A stretch of DNA of 64,000 nucleotides, from the NCBI GenBank assembly GCA_902806205.1, contig CADCVR010000027.1, positions 1-64,000 of the forward strand. The letters are read 5' to 3'. Of the stretch, positions 42,261-51,468 are shown piece by piece (position 1 is the first letter of the stretch; each line of letters opens with the position of its first letter). The stretch is from an uncultured Solirubrobacteraceae bacterium (GTDB taxonomy: Bacteria; Actinomycetota; Thermoleophilia; Solirubrobacterales; Solirubrobacteraceae). The translations under genes were made by a program, and so were the position numbers. Under the pieces are notes generated by a model. It worked only from the letters and a program-made list of their open reading frames with translations. It did no database searches and was not told the origin of the DNA.

Positions 42261-43784
42261 TCACCGCGACCGCGACCGCCGGGCCTGCCGCAGCGCCGCG
42301 CGCGCCGCCGCGTCCCCCGGGACCCCGTGGACCGCGCCACCCGGAAACGCCGCCGCGCTGCCGATGAAGAGTCCCTCGAGCGGCGTGCGGTAGGGCGAGA
42401 GCCCGGGAGTGGGGCGGAAGACGACCTGCGAGAGCTTGTAGCTCCCGCCGCCCACGTCGCCGTGCACGAGGTTCGCGTTGCGCGCCTCCAGCGCCGCCGG
42501 CCCGAGGACGTGGCGGGCGATGATGCGCTCGCGAAAGCCGGGAGCGAAGCGCTCGACCTGCGCCTCCATGCGCGCGACGTGTGCGGACTCCGCCGCGGCC
42601 CAGTCCACGCCGTGCCGCGGCCCGTGGGTGTAGGCCCACGCGGTGTGCTTGCCCTCCGGCGCCCGGACCGGATCGGCGATCGACTGCTGGCCGAGCAGGA
42701 GGAACGGATGCTCGGGCAGCGCGTGCTGCGACTGCCGCACCGTGGCGAGGAACTCCGCCTCGGATCCCGCGACGTGCACGGTGCCGGCGCCGCGGACCTC
42801 CGGATCGCTCCAGGGGATCGGCCCGTCGAGCGCCCAGTCGACCTTGAGCGTCGCGGGACCGTAGACGAAGCGCTGCAGCGCGCGCCGGTAGCGCGGCGGC
42901 AGGCCGTCGTGGGCCAGCGCGGCCAGCGCGTGCGGCATGACGTCGGCGACGACGACGCGCGCGCCGAGGCGCTCGCCGTCGGCGAGGCGCACCCCGGTGA
43001 CGCGGCGTCCCGCGGACTCGACCTTCACGACCCGCGCGCCCGTGCGCACGGTCCCGCCGAGCTCGGCCAGGTGCGCGACGAGCGCGTCGGTCACCCGGCC
43101 CGCGCCGCCGCGCGGGCTCGGCCAGCCGACGGCGTGCCCCAGCAGGCACAGGTAGAACGCCGCGATGGCCGACCCGCGCTGCTCCGGCGGCGCGTCGCCG
43201 TGGGTCGCGGCGGAGCTGAGCCACGCGCGCGCTTCGCTGCCCTCGAAGAGGTCACGCCCGAGCGCCTCCGACGAGCCGACCAGCAGCGAGGCGAAGCGCA
43301 GGCTGTGGACCGGCCCGGCCTGGGCCAGGAGCTTCAGCGGCCCGCCGACCGGTGGGAAGCCCGACAGCATCGTCGCGCGAACGCCTTCGAACGCGTCGAG
43401 GAACGGCCGCACGAACGCGACCCAGCGGTCGCCGTCGCCCGGATGCAGGTCGTTGAGCGAGGCCGCCGTGGCGGCGGTGTCGCGGTAGAGCACCGCGGAG
43501 TGCTCGGGAGTGAGCGTATGGGCCACGCAGGCGGCGGGATGGACCCACTCCAGCCCGTGACGGTGAAGCGGCATCGCGGCGAACACGGGGGACGCCGCAC
43601 CGGCGGGGTGGACGGCGGAGAACGTGTCGTGCTTGAAGCCCGGGAGGGTCAGCTCCTGGGTCCGGACCGCGCCGCCCGGCGCGTCGGCGGCTTCGAGCAC
43701 CGTGACCGACAGGCCGGCGCCGGCCAGGCGGATCGCCGCCGCCAGCCCGTTGGGTCCCGCGCCGATGACCAGCGCGTCGCTCAC
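42261..43784 (-). CDS. FAD/NAD(P)-dependent oxidoreductase, phytoene-dehydrogenase-like
   Basis: 507 residues. The N-terminal dinucleotide-binding fold ALVIGAGPNGLAAAIRLAGAG is followed by the FAD-ribose Glu in TVLEAADAPGGAVRT. RGGAGRVTDALVAHLAELGGTVRTGARV and the C-terminal FAD segment (VHGDVGGGSYKLSQV, GLFIGSAAAFPGGAVHGVPG) complete the CrtI/amine-oxidase-like architecture. It is close to pyridine nucleotide-disulfide oxidoreductase domain-containing (PYROXD2)-type proteins. A carotenoid substrate is possible but no other crt gene is near. GTG start. Confidence 0.88.
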   Translation of the reverse strand: MSDALVIGAGPNGLAAAIRLAGAGLSVTVLEAADAPGGAVRTQELTLPGFKHDTFSAVHPAGAASPVFAAMPLHRHGLEWVHPAACVAHTLTPEHSAVLYRDTAATAASLNDLHPGDGDRWVAFVRPFLDAFEGVRATMLSGFPPVGGPLKLLAQAGPVHSLRFASLLVGSSEALGRDLFEGSEARAWLSSAATHGDAPPEQRGSAIAAFYLCLLGHAVGWPSPRGGAGRVTDALVAHLAELGGTVRTGARVVKVESAGRRVTGVRLADGERLGARVVVADVMPHALAALAHDGLPPRYRRALQRFVYGPATLKVDWALDGPIPWSDPEVRGAGTVHVAGSEAEFLATVRQSQHALPEHPFLLLGQQSIADPVRAPEGKHTAWAYTHGPRHGVDWAAAESAHVARMEAQVERFAPGFRERIIARHVLGPAALEARNANLVHGDVGGGSYKLSQVVFRPTPGLSPYRTPLEGLFIGSAAAFPGGAVHGVPGDAAARAALRQARRSRSR

Positions 43785-43869
43785 GGCTCACCGGGTGGGG
43801 GCCGGTGCGCGGGAGGCGGTTGGCTGCGGGTGCGCGGATTCGTCACCACGCTCCTAGTGCCCGGCCGGG

Positions 43870-44724
43870 TCAGGCCAGGAACGCGGTGACCCGATCGGCG
43901 ACGAGCTCGGGCTGCTCGTCGGCGATGAAGTGACCCACCCGGGGCACCCACTCGATCTCGAGGTCGTCGGCGTGCTCGCGGAACGCCTCGACCATGAAGG
44001 GCCTGATGACCGGGTCGCCGGTCGGGTGCAGGACGCGGGTCGGCATCGTGAGGCGCCGGCCGTCGTAACGGCCGGCGGCGATCGCGGGGAGCTCCCGGGT
44101 CAGCAGGGTGCGATAGACCGCAGCGCCGGCTTCGGCGCGGCCGGGCTCCGAAAGCGCCGCGGTGTACTCCGCGCGATCGCCCGCGGGAACGCCGATGAGC
44201 GCGTGGCGCATGAGCGCCGAGCGCTGCAGCGCGGGCCCGAGCCACGGGACGCCGACGACCTGATAGCCCATCCGCCACGCGTTGAGCGCCGTCGGCAGTC
44301 GCGGGCTTCCCCACACCGGCGCGATGCAGCAGAGCACGAGCCGCTCCACGCGCTCGGGCGCCCGGAGAGCGACGAGTTGCGCAGTCCAGCCGCCCCAGTC
44401 GTGGCCGACGAGCGCGACGCGGTCGAGTTCCATGACGTCGAGCAGCGCGAGGAGATCTGAGGCGAACTGCTCCTTGTCGTAGGCGCCGGGCGGGGCGTCG
44501 CTCCACCCGAAGCCCCGCAGGTCCGGCGCGATGACCCGGAAGCCGGCGGCGGCCAGCGGCGGGATCACCCCGCGCCAGCACCACCAGTGCTGCGGCCAGC
44601 CGTGCAGGAGCACCACCGGCGGGCCGTCGGCCCGACCGGCCTCGGCGACGTGGACGTCGATGCCGGTGGCGACGGGGTGGTAGGCGTGGGTGACGCCCTC
44701 GCAGGGCGGGAAGGGGCGGGCCAT
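43870..44724 (-). CDS. Alpha/beta hydrolase, epoxide-hydrolase/haloalkane-dehalogenase-like
   Basis: 284 residues. [17 protein letters not shown] contains the HGxP oxyanion motif, [10 protein letters not shown] follows, and the nucleophile elbow is GHDWGG (Asp nucleophile). The second acid probably lies in [12 protein letters not shown] and His in [13 protein letters not shown]. The Asp nucleophile and HGxP indicate epoxide hydrolases or related dehalogenases rather than Ser esterases. Two ring-opening tyrosines cannot be pinned by eye. Divergent from the carboxylase beta gene with 84 bases between. Confidence 0.85.
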   Translation of the reverse strand: MARPFPPCEGVTHAYHPVATGIDVHVAEAGRADGPPVVLLHGWPQHWWCWRGVIPPLAAAGFRVIAPDLRGFGWSDAPPGAYDKEQFASDLLALLDVMELDRVALVGHDWGGWTAQLVALRAPERVERLVLCCIAPVWGSPRLPTALNAWRMGYQVVGVPWLGPALQRSALMRHALIGVPAGDRAEYTAALSEPGRAEAGAAVYRTLLTRELPAIAAGRYDGRRLTMPTRVLHPTGDPVIRPFMVEAFREHADDLEIEWVPRVGHFIADEQPELVADRVTAFLA

Positions 44725-44792
44725 CGCGCCGCAGTCTGCCCGGCGCGGTCGCGGCCAACGCTCCCGACGGGCTTGCGCAGGCCCTCGCTGGC

Positions 44793-44798
44793 TAGCAT
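44793..44798 (+). promoter_or_regulatory. Candidate -10 element
   Basis: TAGCAT ends 10 bases before the ATG at 44809 of the acyl-CoA carboxylase gene. Confidence 0.4.
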
Positions 44799-44808
44799 CC
44801 GCCGCCTC

Positions 44809-46380
44809 ATGGCTCAAAGACAGGCCCCGCACGAGACGTTCGAGGCGAAGGTCGCCCATCTCACCGAACTGCGCGCCTCCGCGTCTCATTCCTCCCCCGA
44901 GGCCGAGGAGAAGCAGCACGCCAAGGGCAAATACACCGCGCGCGAGCGGATCGAGAAGCTGCTGGATCCCGGCTCGTTCTCAGAGCTCGACACCTTCGTG
45001 CGCCACCGCACCGTCGACTTCGAGATGCAGAAGAGCCGTCCCTGGGGCGATGCGGTCCTCACCGGTCACGGCACGATCGACGGGCGTCGCGTCTGCGTCT
45101 TCTCGCAGGACTTCACCGTCTTCGGCGGCTCGCTCGGCGAGGTGATGGCCCAGAAGATGTGCAAGGTCATGGACCTGGCGGCGAAGATCGGCTGCCCGCT
45201 GATCGGCATCAACGACTCGGGCGGCGCGCGCATCCAGGAGGGGGTCGTCTCCCTCGGGGCCTACGGGGACGTGTTCGTCCGCAACGTCAACTGCTCGGGC
45301 GTGATCCCGCAGATCTCGCTGATCATGGGGCCGTGCGCGGGCGGCGCGGTGTACTCCCCCGCGATCACCGACTTCATCCTCATGGTGAAGGAGACCTCGC
45401 ACATGTTCATCACCGGGCCCGACGTGGTCAAGACGGTCACGGGCGAGGAGGTCGACTTCGAGTCGCTCGGTGGCGCGATGACCCACAACACGAAGTCCGG
45501 CGTGGCCCATCTGGCCGCCGACGACGAGGACCAGTGCATCGAGGACACGCGCTACCTCATGGGCTTCCTGCCGCAGAACAACCTCGACACGCCGCCGCGG
45601 GTGACCTCGACCGACGATCCCGACCGCATGGAGCAGGCGCTCGACACGATCGTGCCCGACTCCACGAACAAGCCGTACGACATGCGCGAGGTCGTCAGGC
45701 TCATCGTCGACGACGAGGAGTTCTTCGAGATCCACGAGCACTTCGCGAAGAACATCGTCTGTGGCTTCGCGCGCCTCGACGGCTTCGCCGTGGGCGTCGT
45801 CGGCAACCAGCCGGCGCAGATGGCCGGGGTGCTCGACATCGACGCCTCCACCAAGGCCGCCCGCTTCGTCCGGACGTGTGATGCGTTCAACGTGCCGCTC
45901 GTCACCTTCACCGACGTCCCGGGCTTTCTGCCCGGAACCGCCCAGGAGTGGGGCGGCATCATCCGCCACGGCGCCAAGCTGCTCTACGCGTTCACCGAGG
46001 CCACCGTCCCGAAGATCACCGTCATCACCCGCAAGGCCTACGGGGGCGCCTACGACGTCATGGCCTCCAAGCACCTGCTGGCCGACTTCAACTTCGCCTG
46101 GCCGCAGGCCGAGGTCGCCGTCATGGGGCCCGAGGGCGCCGTGAACATCATCTACCGCCGCTCCATCGCCGGCTCACCGACGCCCAACGAGCGTCGCGCG
46201 CGGCTCATGGCCGACTACCAGGCCCGCTTCGCCAACCCGTACGTCGCGGCCGAACGGGGCTACATCGACGACGTCATCGTCCCGCACGAGACACGGCCGA
46301 AGCTGATCGGCGCGCTGCACACCCTTCAGACCAAGCGCGCGCCGGGCCCCAAGCGCAAGCACGGGAACATCCCGCTGTGA
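44809..46380 (+). CDS. pccB: Acyl-CoA carboxylase, carboxyltransferase (beta) subunit, propionyl-CoA carboxylase-like
   Basis: 523 residues, the typical length of AccD/PccB. The N-terminal half has [32 protein letters not shown] and [16 protein letters not shown], with the oxyanion [12 protein letters not shown]. The C-terminal half has [24 protein letters not shown] and [12 protein letters not shown], with the second oxyanion motif, and ends with the conserved GNIPL. It transfers carboxyl from carboxybiotin to acyl-CoA. The mutase at 32 kb and the biotin carboxylase at 63 kb fit a propionyl-CoA to succinyl-CoA route. Acyl specificity is inferred. Confidence 0.94.
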   Translation: MAQRQAPHETFEAKVAHLTELRASASHSSPEAEEKQHAKGKYTARERIEKLLDPGSFSELDTFVRHRTVDFEMQKSRPWGDAVLTGHGTIDGRRVCVFSQDFTVFGGSLGEVMAQKMCKVMDLAAKIGCPLIGINDSGGARIQEGVVSLGAYGDVFVRNVNCSGVIPQISLIMGPCAGGAVYSPAITDFILMVKETSHMFITGPDVVKTVTGEEVDFESLGGAMTHNTKSGVAHLAADDEDQCIEDTRYLMGFLPQNNLDTPPRVTSTDDPDRMEQALDTIVPDSTNKPYDMREVVRLIVDDEEFFEIHEHFAKNIVCGFARLDGFAVGVVGNQPAQMAGVLDIDASTKAARFVRTCDAFNVPLVTFTDVPGFLPGTAQEWGGIIRHGAKLLYAFTEATVPKITVITRKAYGGAYDVMASKHLLADFNFAWPQAEVAVMGPEGAVNIIYRRSIAGSPTPNERRARLMADYQARFANPYVAAERGYIDDVIVPHETRPKLIGALHTLQTKRAPGPKRKHGNIPL

Positions 46381-46408
46381 GCGCGGGCACGCTGGGGCGC
46401 TCAGCGCG

Positions 46409-46577
46409 TCAGCGGCGGACGCGCAGCCGCGCCGAGTCCGAGCCGACGCGCCGCCCGCCCCTGGTGACGACCACGCGGACGATGTAGCGACGCCCGGGCG
46501 CCAGGCGGCGGTTCAGGCGCACGCTGAGGGCGCGCCGACGCCCGCTGATCCTGATCGGCCGGGAGCCGCCGGGCGGT
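46409..46577 (-). pseudogene. C-terminal fragment of a secreted beta-domain protein
   Basis: About 55 codons on the minus strand read RPIRISGRRRALSVRLNRR, LAPGRRYIVRVVVTRGGRR and SARLRVRR before a stop. This is the kind of basic Ig-like C-terminus seen on secreted proteins of this group. No start, signal or upstream domain remains, and homology ends near 46577 where the opposite-strand fragment begins. Probably a remnant left by a deletion or inversion. Confidence 0.5.
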
Positions 46578-46847
46578 CGCGCCATGACGTTCAAGCCGAC
46601 GGTGCTCGCAGTCGAGGCGGGGCGCGAGCTGCGGTGGCTCGGGCAGTTCCTCGTTCCCGGCCTCTTCGACGGCGAACACAGCTTCCGCCTGGAGGAGTTG
46701 CCGAGCGGTCGCACGCGCTTGACCCAGGCGGAGCGCTTCCACGGCATGCTCGTCGGCATCTCCGGCGGGGCGCTCGAGAAGACGCGGCTCGGATTCGAGC
46801 AGATGAACCGCGCCCTCAAGCAGCGTGCCGAGGCGGCGGTCGCGTGA
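46558..46847 (+). pseudogene. C-terminal fragment of an SRPBCC (polyketide-cyclase-like) protein
   Basis: The frame reads EPPGGRAMTFKPTVLAVEA, GRELRWLGQFLVPGLFDG, EHSFRLEELPSGRTRLTQ and GFEQMNRALKQRAEA. This matches roughly the last 85-90 residues of a SRPBCC-domain protein of about 150 residues. The N-terminal half is missing. An internal ATG at 46584 could in principle be used, but the product would lack half of the beta-grip fold. The break falls at about the same point as that of the opposite-strand fragment. Confidence 0.6.
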
Positions 46848-47126
46848 GCCTCCTCTCGAACGTCAGCCTCGGCCGGCGCTTCGCGCTCGAACTGGCGGTG
46901 CTCGGCGCTTGCCGGCTGGGGCTTCGGACTTTCGGCTCGCCTCGGTGCGCTTCGCGCTTGGCGTCGGCCTCGCAGTCGCCGCCTTCTGGGGCAGGCCGGC
47001 TCGTCGGCCTGCCCTCGACCACCAGACGGATCTGGCAGAGGTTGACGGCGTAGGGCCTTGCGCAGCACTCCCCGCCACCCTCGACGCGGCAGTGTGAGCC
47101 GTCGCTGCCGGGGGAAAGGAGATCGG
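46848..47126. other. No intact gene; degraded sequence
   Basis: No convincing gene lies here. One plus-strand frame ending at 47097 has a hydrophobic stretch (FALGVGLAVAAFWG) and TDLAEVDGVGPC that could be the tail of a decayed membrane-protein gene, but no family is recognised. AAGGAG at 47115-47120 belongs to the following STAS gene. Confidence 0.4.
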
Positions 47127-47477
47127 GTGCTACCGGGATTGAGCATCGAACTGGACGAGCCGCTGGCGGGAGTGACGGAGCTTCGGGTTCGGGGCGACGT
47201 GGATCTCGACGGCGGCAAGCGCCTGGGGCGCGAGCTCGAGGCGGCCTTTGCCGGAGGCGGCCCCGTCCTGGTCAACCTGTGCGAATGCAGCTTCATGGAC
47301 TCGTCGGGCCTCAGCGCGCTCATCCGCGCCGGGCGCCGGAATCCCGACCCCAGGCGCTTCGCCGTCCTCTGCCTTCGCGAGGGGGACGTGCGCAAGGTCC
47401 TCGCGCTCACCCGGGCGGACACGCTGCTCGACGTGTACGAGGACCGCGACGCAGCACTGGCGACCGTGTCCGGCTGA
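47127..47477 (+). CDS. STAS-domain protein (anti-sigma factor antagonist-like)
   Basis: 116 residues from a GTG preceded by AAGGAG with a 6-base gap. The STAS fold reads TELRVRGDVDLDGGKRL, VLVNLCECSFMDSSGLSALIRAGRR and ADTLLDVYEDRDAAL. The DSSGLSAL segment contains the Ser phosphorylated in SpoIIAA/RsbV proteins by an anti-sigma kinase. It may therefore take part in partner switching that frees a sigma factor. No kinase or sigma gene is adjacent in the window. Confidence 0.88.
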   Translation: MLPGLSIELDEPLAGVTELRVRGDVDLDGGKRLGRELEAAFAGGGPVLVNLCECSFMDSSGLSALIRAGRRNPDPRRFAVLCLREGDVRKVLALTRADTLLDVYEDRDAALATVSG

Positions 47478-47498
47478 CCGCGGCGCAGGACGCCCGGG

Positions 47499-48275
47499 CT
47501 ACCGCTCGCGGCGGCGCGTGAGCTCGTCGAGGACCCGTCCCGCGGCCTGCCGTGCCGGGCGCTTGGCCAGGTTCACTCCCTGGCGGGCGACGTCGCGCGC
47601 CTGGCGCACGCGGACCTCCGCCGTGCTCGGTTCGAAGCGGTCGCGCAGGCGCCGGCGCAGATCCTCCAGTGCCGCGGCATGCTCGGCACCGACCAGGAAC
47701 CGCTCGCGCGCCGGAAGCTCGCGCTCCCAGAACAACCCCTGCACATGGTCTTCCGGAGCCATGCGCTCCTGCCAGCGTGGCACCACGCGCAAACTCGCGT
47801 CGTGGTGGATGGAGTGTGGCTTGTGCGTGAAGACGAGCTCTCCGCCGGAGAGCTCGCAGAACCAGCGGTGCTCCGACCGGCCGAGCCACGGACCGCCACC
47901 GCCGGCCTGCTGGATGAGCTCGCTCTCGATCGTGCTCACCTCGACGTACCCCGCTCGGGCGACACGCGAGAGCTCCTGGCAGACCCAGATCGGGTCACGC
48001 AGCTCCTCGAGGGTCCCGACGCAGGTGGCGAAGGCGAAGTGGTCGTCGGGCCACGGCCACCGCGCCTTGTCACAGGCGTCGCGCTGCACCCAGGTCCGCG
48101 CGGTGAAGCGCTCCCACGGCGGGCCGTGCGCGCCTTCGCCGCCGCGCGACTCGTAGGGCAGGAGGTCGAGCACGTGATCGGCGCGATTGAACGGCGCCGC
48201 CCAGCCGCCCACGTCGAGGACCAGGGCGTCGTCGGGGACGACGGACATGATGCGCTCGACGGCGGCGGGCAGCAT
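47499..48275 (-). CDS. SAM-dependent methyltransferase
   Basis: 258 residues. The SAM-binding motif I DALVLDVGGWAAPFNRA is at about 16-32, an acidic second motif follows, and WPDDHFAFATCVGTLEELRDP matches motifs II/III of class I methyltransferases (the Methyltransf_11 type often acting on lipids or sugars). The C-terminal 80 residues are Arg/Glu-rich helices (DLRRRLRDRFEP). No neighbour suggests the substrate. The ATG at 48275 is chosen because the frame upstream is not conserved-looking. Confidence 0.75.
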   Translation of the reverse strand: MLPAAVERIMSVVPDDALVLDVGGWAAPFNRADHVLDLLPYESRGGEGAHGPPWERFTARTWVQRDACDKARWPWPDDHFAFATCVGTLEELRDPIWVCQELSRVARAGYVEVSTIESELIQQAGGGGPWLGRSEHRWFCELSGGELVFTHKPHSIHHDASLRVVPRWQERMAPEDHVQGLFWERELPARERFLVGAEHAAALEDLRRRLRDRFEPSTAEVRVRQARDVARQGVNLAKRPARQAAGRVLDELTRRRER

Positions 48276-48333
48276 GCGCTCAAGCCCCTCGGATCGTGTC
48301 GACGGGACGGGTTGTCGGCCCACGGCGCATGGC

Positions 48334-49299
48334 CTAGCGAAGCCTGACGGATTGCCCGGCAGCCGCTCCGCCGAGGAGCGCGTGATGCGCGGCGCGGGCG
48401 ATCGCCAGATCCTGGATCGCCAGGCCGGTGGAGTCGAACAAGGTCGTGGCCGGCAGGCCGTCTCGGGTCCGGCAGGCTTGGCGCTCACCGTTGAGCACCG
48501 CACCGAGGTCGGTGACCTGCTCGCGGGTCACCCGCCCGGCCGCGACCGCGCGGGTCAGCTCACCGCCGTGGGCGGCCTGCTCCCATTCGTCGCAGAACAG
48601 CTCGCAAGCCGCGACGGCGTCCACGGTCGCCTCCGCCTTGCCCGGGCCGTCGGCGCCGAGCAGGTTCAGGTGCAGCCCAGGGCGCAGGTCGGCCTCCGTC
48701 ACGACCTCGGCGGCGCCCGGAGTGACGCAGCTCACGGCGTCCTGGGCCAGCGCCTCGGCCAGGCTCCCGGCGCGCCAGCCCGCGCCGAGCTCCTCCGCGA
48801 GCGTCTCGGCGACGCCCGTGCGCGGGTCGGTGACGACGCCCTCGGCCCAGCCGCCGGCCCGCAGACAGCGCGCGGCCCAGGCACCGTTGACCCCGCAGCC
48901 GACGACGCCCGCCGCGGTCGCGTCCGCCGCGGCGAGCGCCCGCGAGGCGACGGCGGCGACGGCGCCCGTGCGCAGGGCGGTCACCGCGCCCGCGTCGAGC
49001 ACGAGCAGGGGCTCGCTCGTCTCGGCGTCGTTGAGCAGCACGACGCCGAGGACCGTCGGCAGCCCGCGCGCCGGGTTCTGCGGGAACGAGGAGATCCACT
49101 TGAGCATCGCCAGACCGTCGCCGCGCGCGGGCATCGCGCGGAAGTCGCCGAAGCCCGGAGAAGGCAGGTAGACCTTCGCGGGCATGACCCATTCGCCGCG
49201 ACGGTGACGCACGAACGCCTCGAGGACCGCCTCGATCGCAGCCTGCGGGGAGACGGTCGCGAGGACCGCGGCACCGTCGAGGACGGGAACGTCGAGCAC
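48334..49299 (-). CDS. Ornithine cyclodeaminase / mu-crystallin family protein
   Basis: 321 residues from a GTG at 49299. The family pattern is clear: WVMPAKVYLPSPG (substrate-binding region), MLKWISSFPQN, VLDAGAVTALRTGAVAAVASRAL, the NAD-binding GVVGCGVNGAWAARCLRA, and LHLNLLGADGPGKAE with the catalytic Asp region. Members include ornithine cyclodeaminase, alanine dehydrogenase and ketimine reductases, so the exact reaction is open. It is divergent from the small AccE-like gene, with back-to-back TAnnnT elements between. Confidence 0.88.
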   Translation of the reverse strand: MLDVPVLDGAAVLATVSPQAAIEAVLEAFVRHRRGEWVMPAKVYLPSPGFGDFRAMPARGDGLAMLKWISSFPQNPARGLPTVLGVVLLNDAETSEPLLVLDAGAVTALRTGAVAAVASRALAAADATAAGVVGCGVNGAWAARCLRAGGWAEGVVTDPRTGVAETLAEELGAGWRAGSLAEALAQDAVSCVTPGAAEVVTEADLRPGLHLNLLGADGPGKAEATVDAVAACELFCDEWEQAAHGGELTRAVAAGRVTREQVTDLGAVLNGERQACRTRDGLPATTLFDSTGLAIQDLAIARAAHHALLGGAAAGQSVRLR

Positions 49300-49307
49300 C
49301 GAGGACC

Positions 49308-49313
49308 AGGCTA
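49308..49313 (-). promoter_or_regulatory. Candidate -10 element
   Basis: TAGCCT ends 8 bases before the GTG at 49299. Confidence 0.4.
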
Positions 49314-49355
49314 CCCGGCGCCGGGGGAGAGGCCGCCGGACCCGCCGAAGCGGGT

Positions 49356-49361
49356 TAGACT
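49356..49361 (+). promoter_or_regulatory. Candidate -10 element
   Basis: TAGACT ends 10 bases before the ATG at 49372. Confidence 0.4.
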
Positions 49362-49371
49362 GCCGCGCCGC

Positions 49372-49590
49372 ATGCCGAGACCTGCGCCGCCGTCGATCGT
49401 CACGCAGCCCGCCACGGCGCACGAGGCGGCGGCGATCGCGGCGGCGATCGAGCGGTTCCGCCGGGACCACGCACCGCCCCCCACCGCCCCGCCTGAACGC
49501 GACCCGTGGCGACGTGCCGCGCTGCTCGAGAGCACGGGCCGAGACGCCGACGCGCGGTCACCGTGGGGCGACGGCGACCCCTGGCACTGA
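49372..49590 (+). CDS. Small acyl-CoA carboxylase epsilon-like protein
   Basis: 72 residues. THEAAAIA-type helix (TAHEAAAIAAAIERFRRDH) followed by a Pro-rich spacer and DPWRRAALLESTGR resembles actinobacterial acyl-CoA carboxylase epsilon subunits, which have a short helix and a conserved Trp-Arg tail. Epsilon subunits stabilise the alpha-beta complex. The beta subunit (44809) and a biotin carboxylase (62993) are encoded in the same window but not adjacent. The match is short, so this is tentative; it could be an unrelated small protein. Confidence 0.5.
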   Translation: MPRPAPPSIVTQPATAHEAAAIAAAIERFRRDHAPPPTAPPERDPWRRAALLESTGRDADARSPWGDGDPWH

Positions 49591-49638
49591 CCGCCCGCGC
49601 GCCCGCATGCAAAGAGCCGAAGTCCGGTCGGGATTGGG

Positions 49639-49644
49639 TACATT
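49639..49644 (+). promoter_or_regulatory. Candidate -10 element of the sulfur-assimilation operon
   Basis: TACATT ends 6 bases before the sulfite reductase ATG (49651), the spacing expected for a leaderless transcript of the whole operon. Confidence 0.45.
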
Positions 49645-49650
49645 CACAGG

Positions 49651-51468
49651 ATGGAGCCATCGACGACGACGAGAATCAGCGGCCGCGGCTCGCTGGAGAG
49701 CCCCGAGGTCCACGAGATCCCGGGTCACGTCATCCCCATCATCGCCCGGGAGTTCGACGACTTCGACACCGAGGCGGAGAAGTTCCTCGACGGGCAGACG
49801 CCGGAGAACGAGTTCATCGGCTTCCGCCTCAAGCAGGGGGTGTACGGCCAGCGCCAGGCGGACGTGCAGATGATCCGCGTGAAGCTGCCGATGGGTGGCA
49901 TCACCCCGGAGCAGCTCGAGGCCTTCGCCTCCGTGGTCGAGAAGTACGTGCCGCTGCAGAAGGGGCACATCACCACGCGCCAGAACATCCAGATGCACCA
50001 CGTCCCGCTGCGCGACGCCGCGGCGCTGATCCGCGAGCTGTCCGACTCCGGCCTCTCCTCACGCGAGGGTTGCGGCAACACGGTTCGCAACGTCACCGGG
50101 GACCCGTACGCCGGCGTCGTCGAGGGCGAGACCTTCGACCTGACCCCGTACGCCGGCGCCTACGTGCGCTACTTCGTGCGCCATCCGACGACGCAGCTCA
50201 TGCCGCGCAAGATCAAGACGGCGTTCGACGGCTCCCCCGGCGTCGACCGCTCCCTGACCGGCATCCACGACATCGCCTTCATCGCCCGCGAGCGCGACGG
50301 CGTCCGCGGCGTCGAGGTTCGCGTGGGCGGTGGCACGTCGATCATGCCGCGCATCGCGCCGACCCTGTACGAGTTCGTCGGCCTCGACGACGGCGAGTAC
50401 CTCGAGGTGGCCGAGGCGGTCTTCCGGATCTTCGACCGCACGGACTGGCTGCGCGTCAACCGCGCCCGCGCCCGCATCAAGGTCCTCGTCGACAAGATCG
50501 GCATGGACGAGTTCCGCCGGCTCGTCGACGAGGAGCGCCGGGGCGACTGGGTCACCGAGCGTCACTTCGACGTCGACGGCCTGCGCATGGACATCGACGA
50601 GGAGTCCGGGGCGCCCGGGGCGCCCGAGGAGTTCGCACGGCCGGACGGCGACGAGAGCGAGTTCGAGCGCTGGCGCGCGTGGAGCGTCACCCCGCAGAAG
50701 CAGGCCGGCTTCTCCGCCGTCGAGGCCCGGGTCATCCGCGGTGACCTCGACCCGGCCCAGTTCCGCCAGCTCGCGGACATCGCCCGGACCTACTCGGGCG
50801 GCTGGGTCCGCACCACCGTCCACCAGAACCTCCTGCTGCGCTGGGTCCGCGACGAGCATGTCTACGAGGTCTTCCGGGCGCTGAAGGCCATGGGCATCGG
50901 TGAGCCGGGCGTCAACGGCGTCGCCGACGTCGTCTCGTGCCCCGGCACCGACTCGTGCAAGCTCGGCATCACCTCGTCCATGGGCCTCAACCGCGCGGTG
51001 ATGCGGCGCGTCGAGGAGATGCAGGTCAGCGATCCGCTCACCGCGAAGCTCCACATCAAGATGTCCGGCTGCCCCAACGGCTGCTCGCAGCACCACATCG
51101 CGAACATCGGGTTCTACGGCGCCTCGATCAAGGCGGGCGAGCACACGATCCCCGCCTACGTGGCGCACATCGGCGGCAACTACGAAGGCGGGGAGATCGT
51201 CTACGGCACGCGCCTGAAGGTGCGCCTGCCCGCCAAGCGCGTGCCCGACGCCGTCGAGCGGTGGATCCGCATGTACGAGGCCGAGCGCGAGGAGGGCGAG
51301 GAGTTCAACGCCTTCGCCGCGCGGGTCACGGGCAAGCGCTTCGAGGACGAGGTCCGTGCGCTGGCGATGCCGGCGGAGTTCGGCCTGCAGACCATGGACC
51401 AGTTCATCGACTGGACCAAGAAGGTGCCCTTCGTCGTGCAGCGCGGTGAGGGCGAGTGCGCGATCTGA
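49651..51468 (+). CDS. Assimilatory sulfite reductase, siroheme/[4Fe-4S] (ferredoxin type)
   Basis: 605 residues with two ferredoxin-like half domains. The siroheme/iron-sulfur cysteines are in CPGTDSCKLGITSSMG and KMSGCPNGCSQHHIANIG (C-x5-C and C-x3-C). HITTRQNIQMHHV, EGCGNTVRNVTGDPYAG and WVRTTVHQNLLLRWV are the family segments. The same fold includes nitrite reductases; the neighbours (APS reductase, sulfate adenylyltransferase) decide for sulfite. It makes sulfide from sulfite in six-electron steps. Its 3' end overlaps the reductase gene by 13 bases. Confidence 0.92.
   Translation: MEPSTTTRISGRGSLESPEVHEIPGHVIPIIAREFDDFDTEAEKFLDGQTPENEFIGFRLKQGVYGQRQADVQMIRVKLPMGGITPEQLEAFASVVEKYVPLQKGHITTRQNIQMHHVPLRDAAALIRELSDSGLSSREGCGNTVRNVTGDPYAGVVEGETFDLTPYAGAYVRYFVRHPTTQLMPRKIKTAFDGSPGVDRSLTGIHDIAFIARERDGVRGVEVRVGGGTSIMPRIAPTLYEFVGLDDGEYLEVAEAVFRIFDRTDWLRVNRARARIKVLVDKIGMDEFRRLVDEERRGDWVTERHFDVDGLRMDIDEESGAPGAPEEFARPDGDESEFERWRAWSVTPQKQAGFSAVEARVIRGDLDPAQFRQLADIARTYSGGWVRTTVHQNLLLRWVRDEHVYEVFRALKAMGIGEPGVNGVADVVSCPGTDSCKLGITSSMGLNRAVMRRVEEMQVSDPLTAKLHIKMSGCPNGCSQHHIANIGFYGASIKAGEHTIPAYVAHIGGNYEGGEIVYGTRLKVRLPAKRVPDAVERWIRMYEAEREEGEEFNAFAARVTGKRFEDEVRALAMPAEFGLQTMDQFIDWTKKVPFVVQRGEGECAI

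Noticed and set aside
46825-47097. 90-codon plus-strand frame in the degraded region
   Set aside because: It overlaps the SRPBCC fragment, has no recognised family and no ribosome-binding site; at best a decayed tail of a former gene.
49651-51468. Nitrite reductase instead of sulfite reductase
   Set aside because: The fold and cysteines are shared, but the coupled APS reductase, CysD and CysN genes decide for sulfite.
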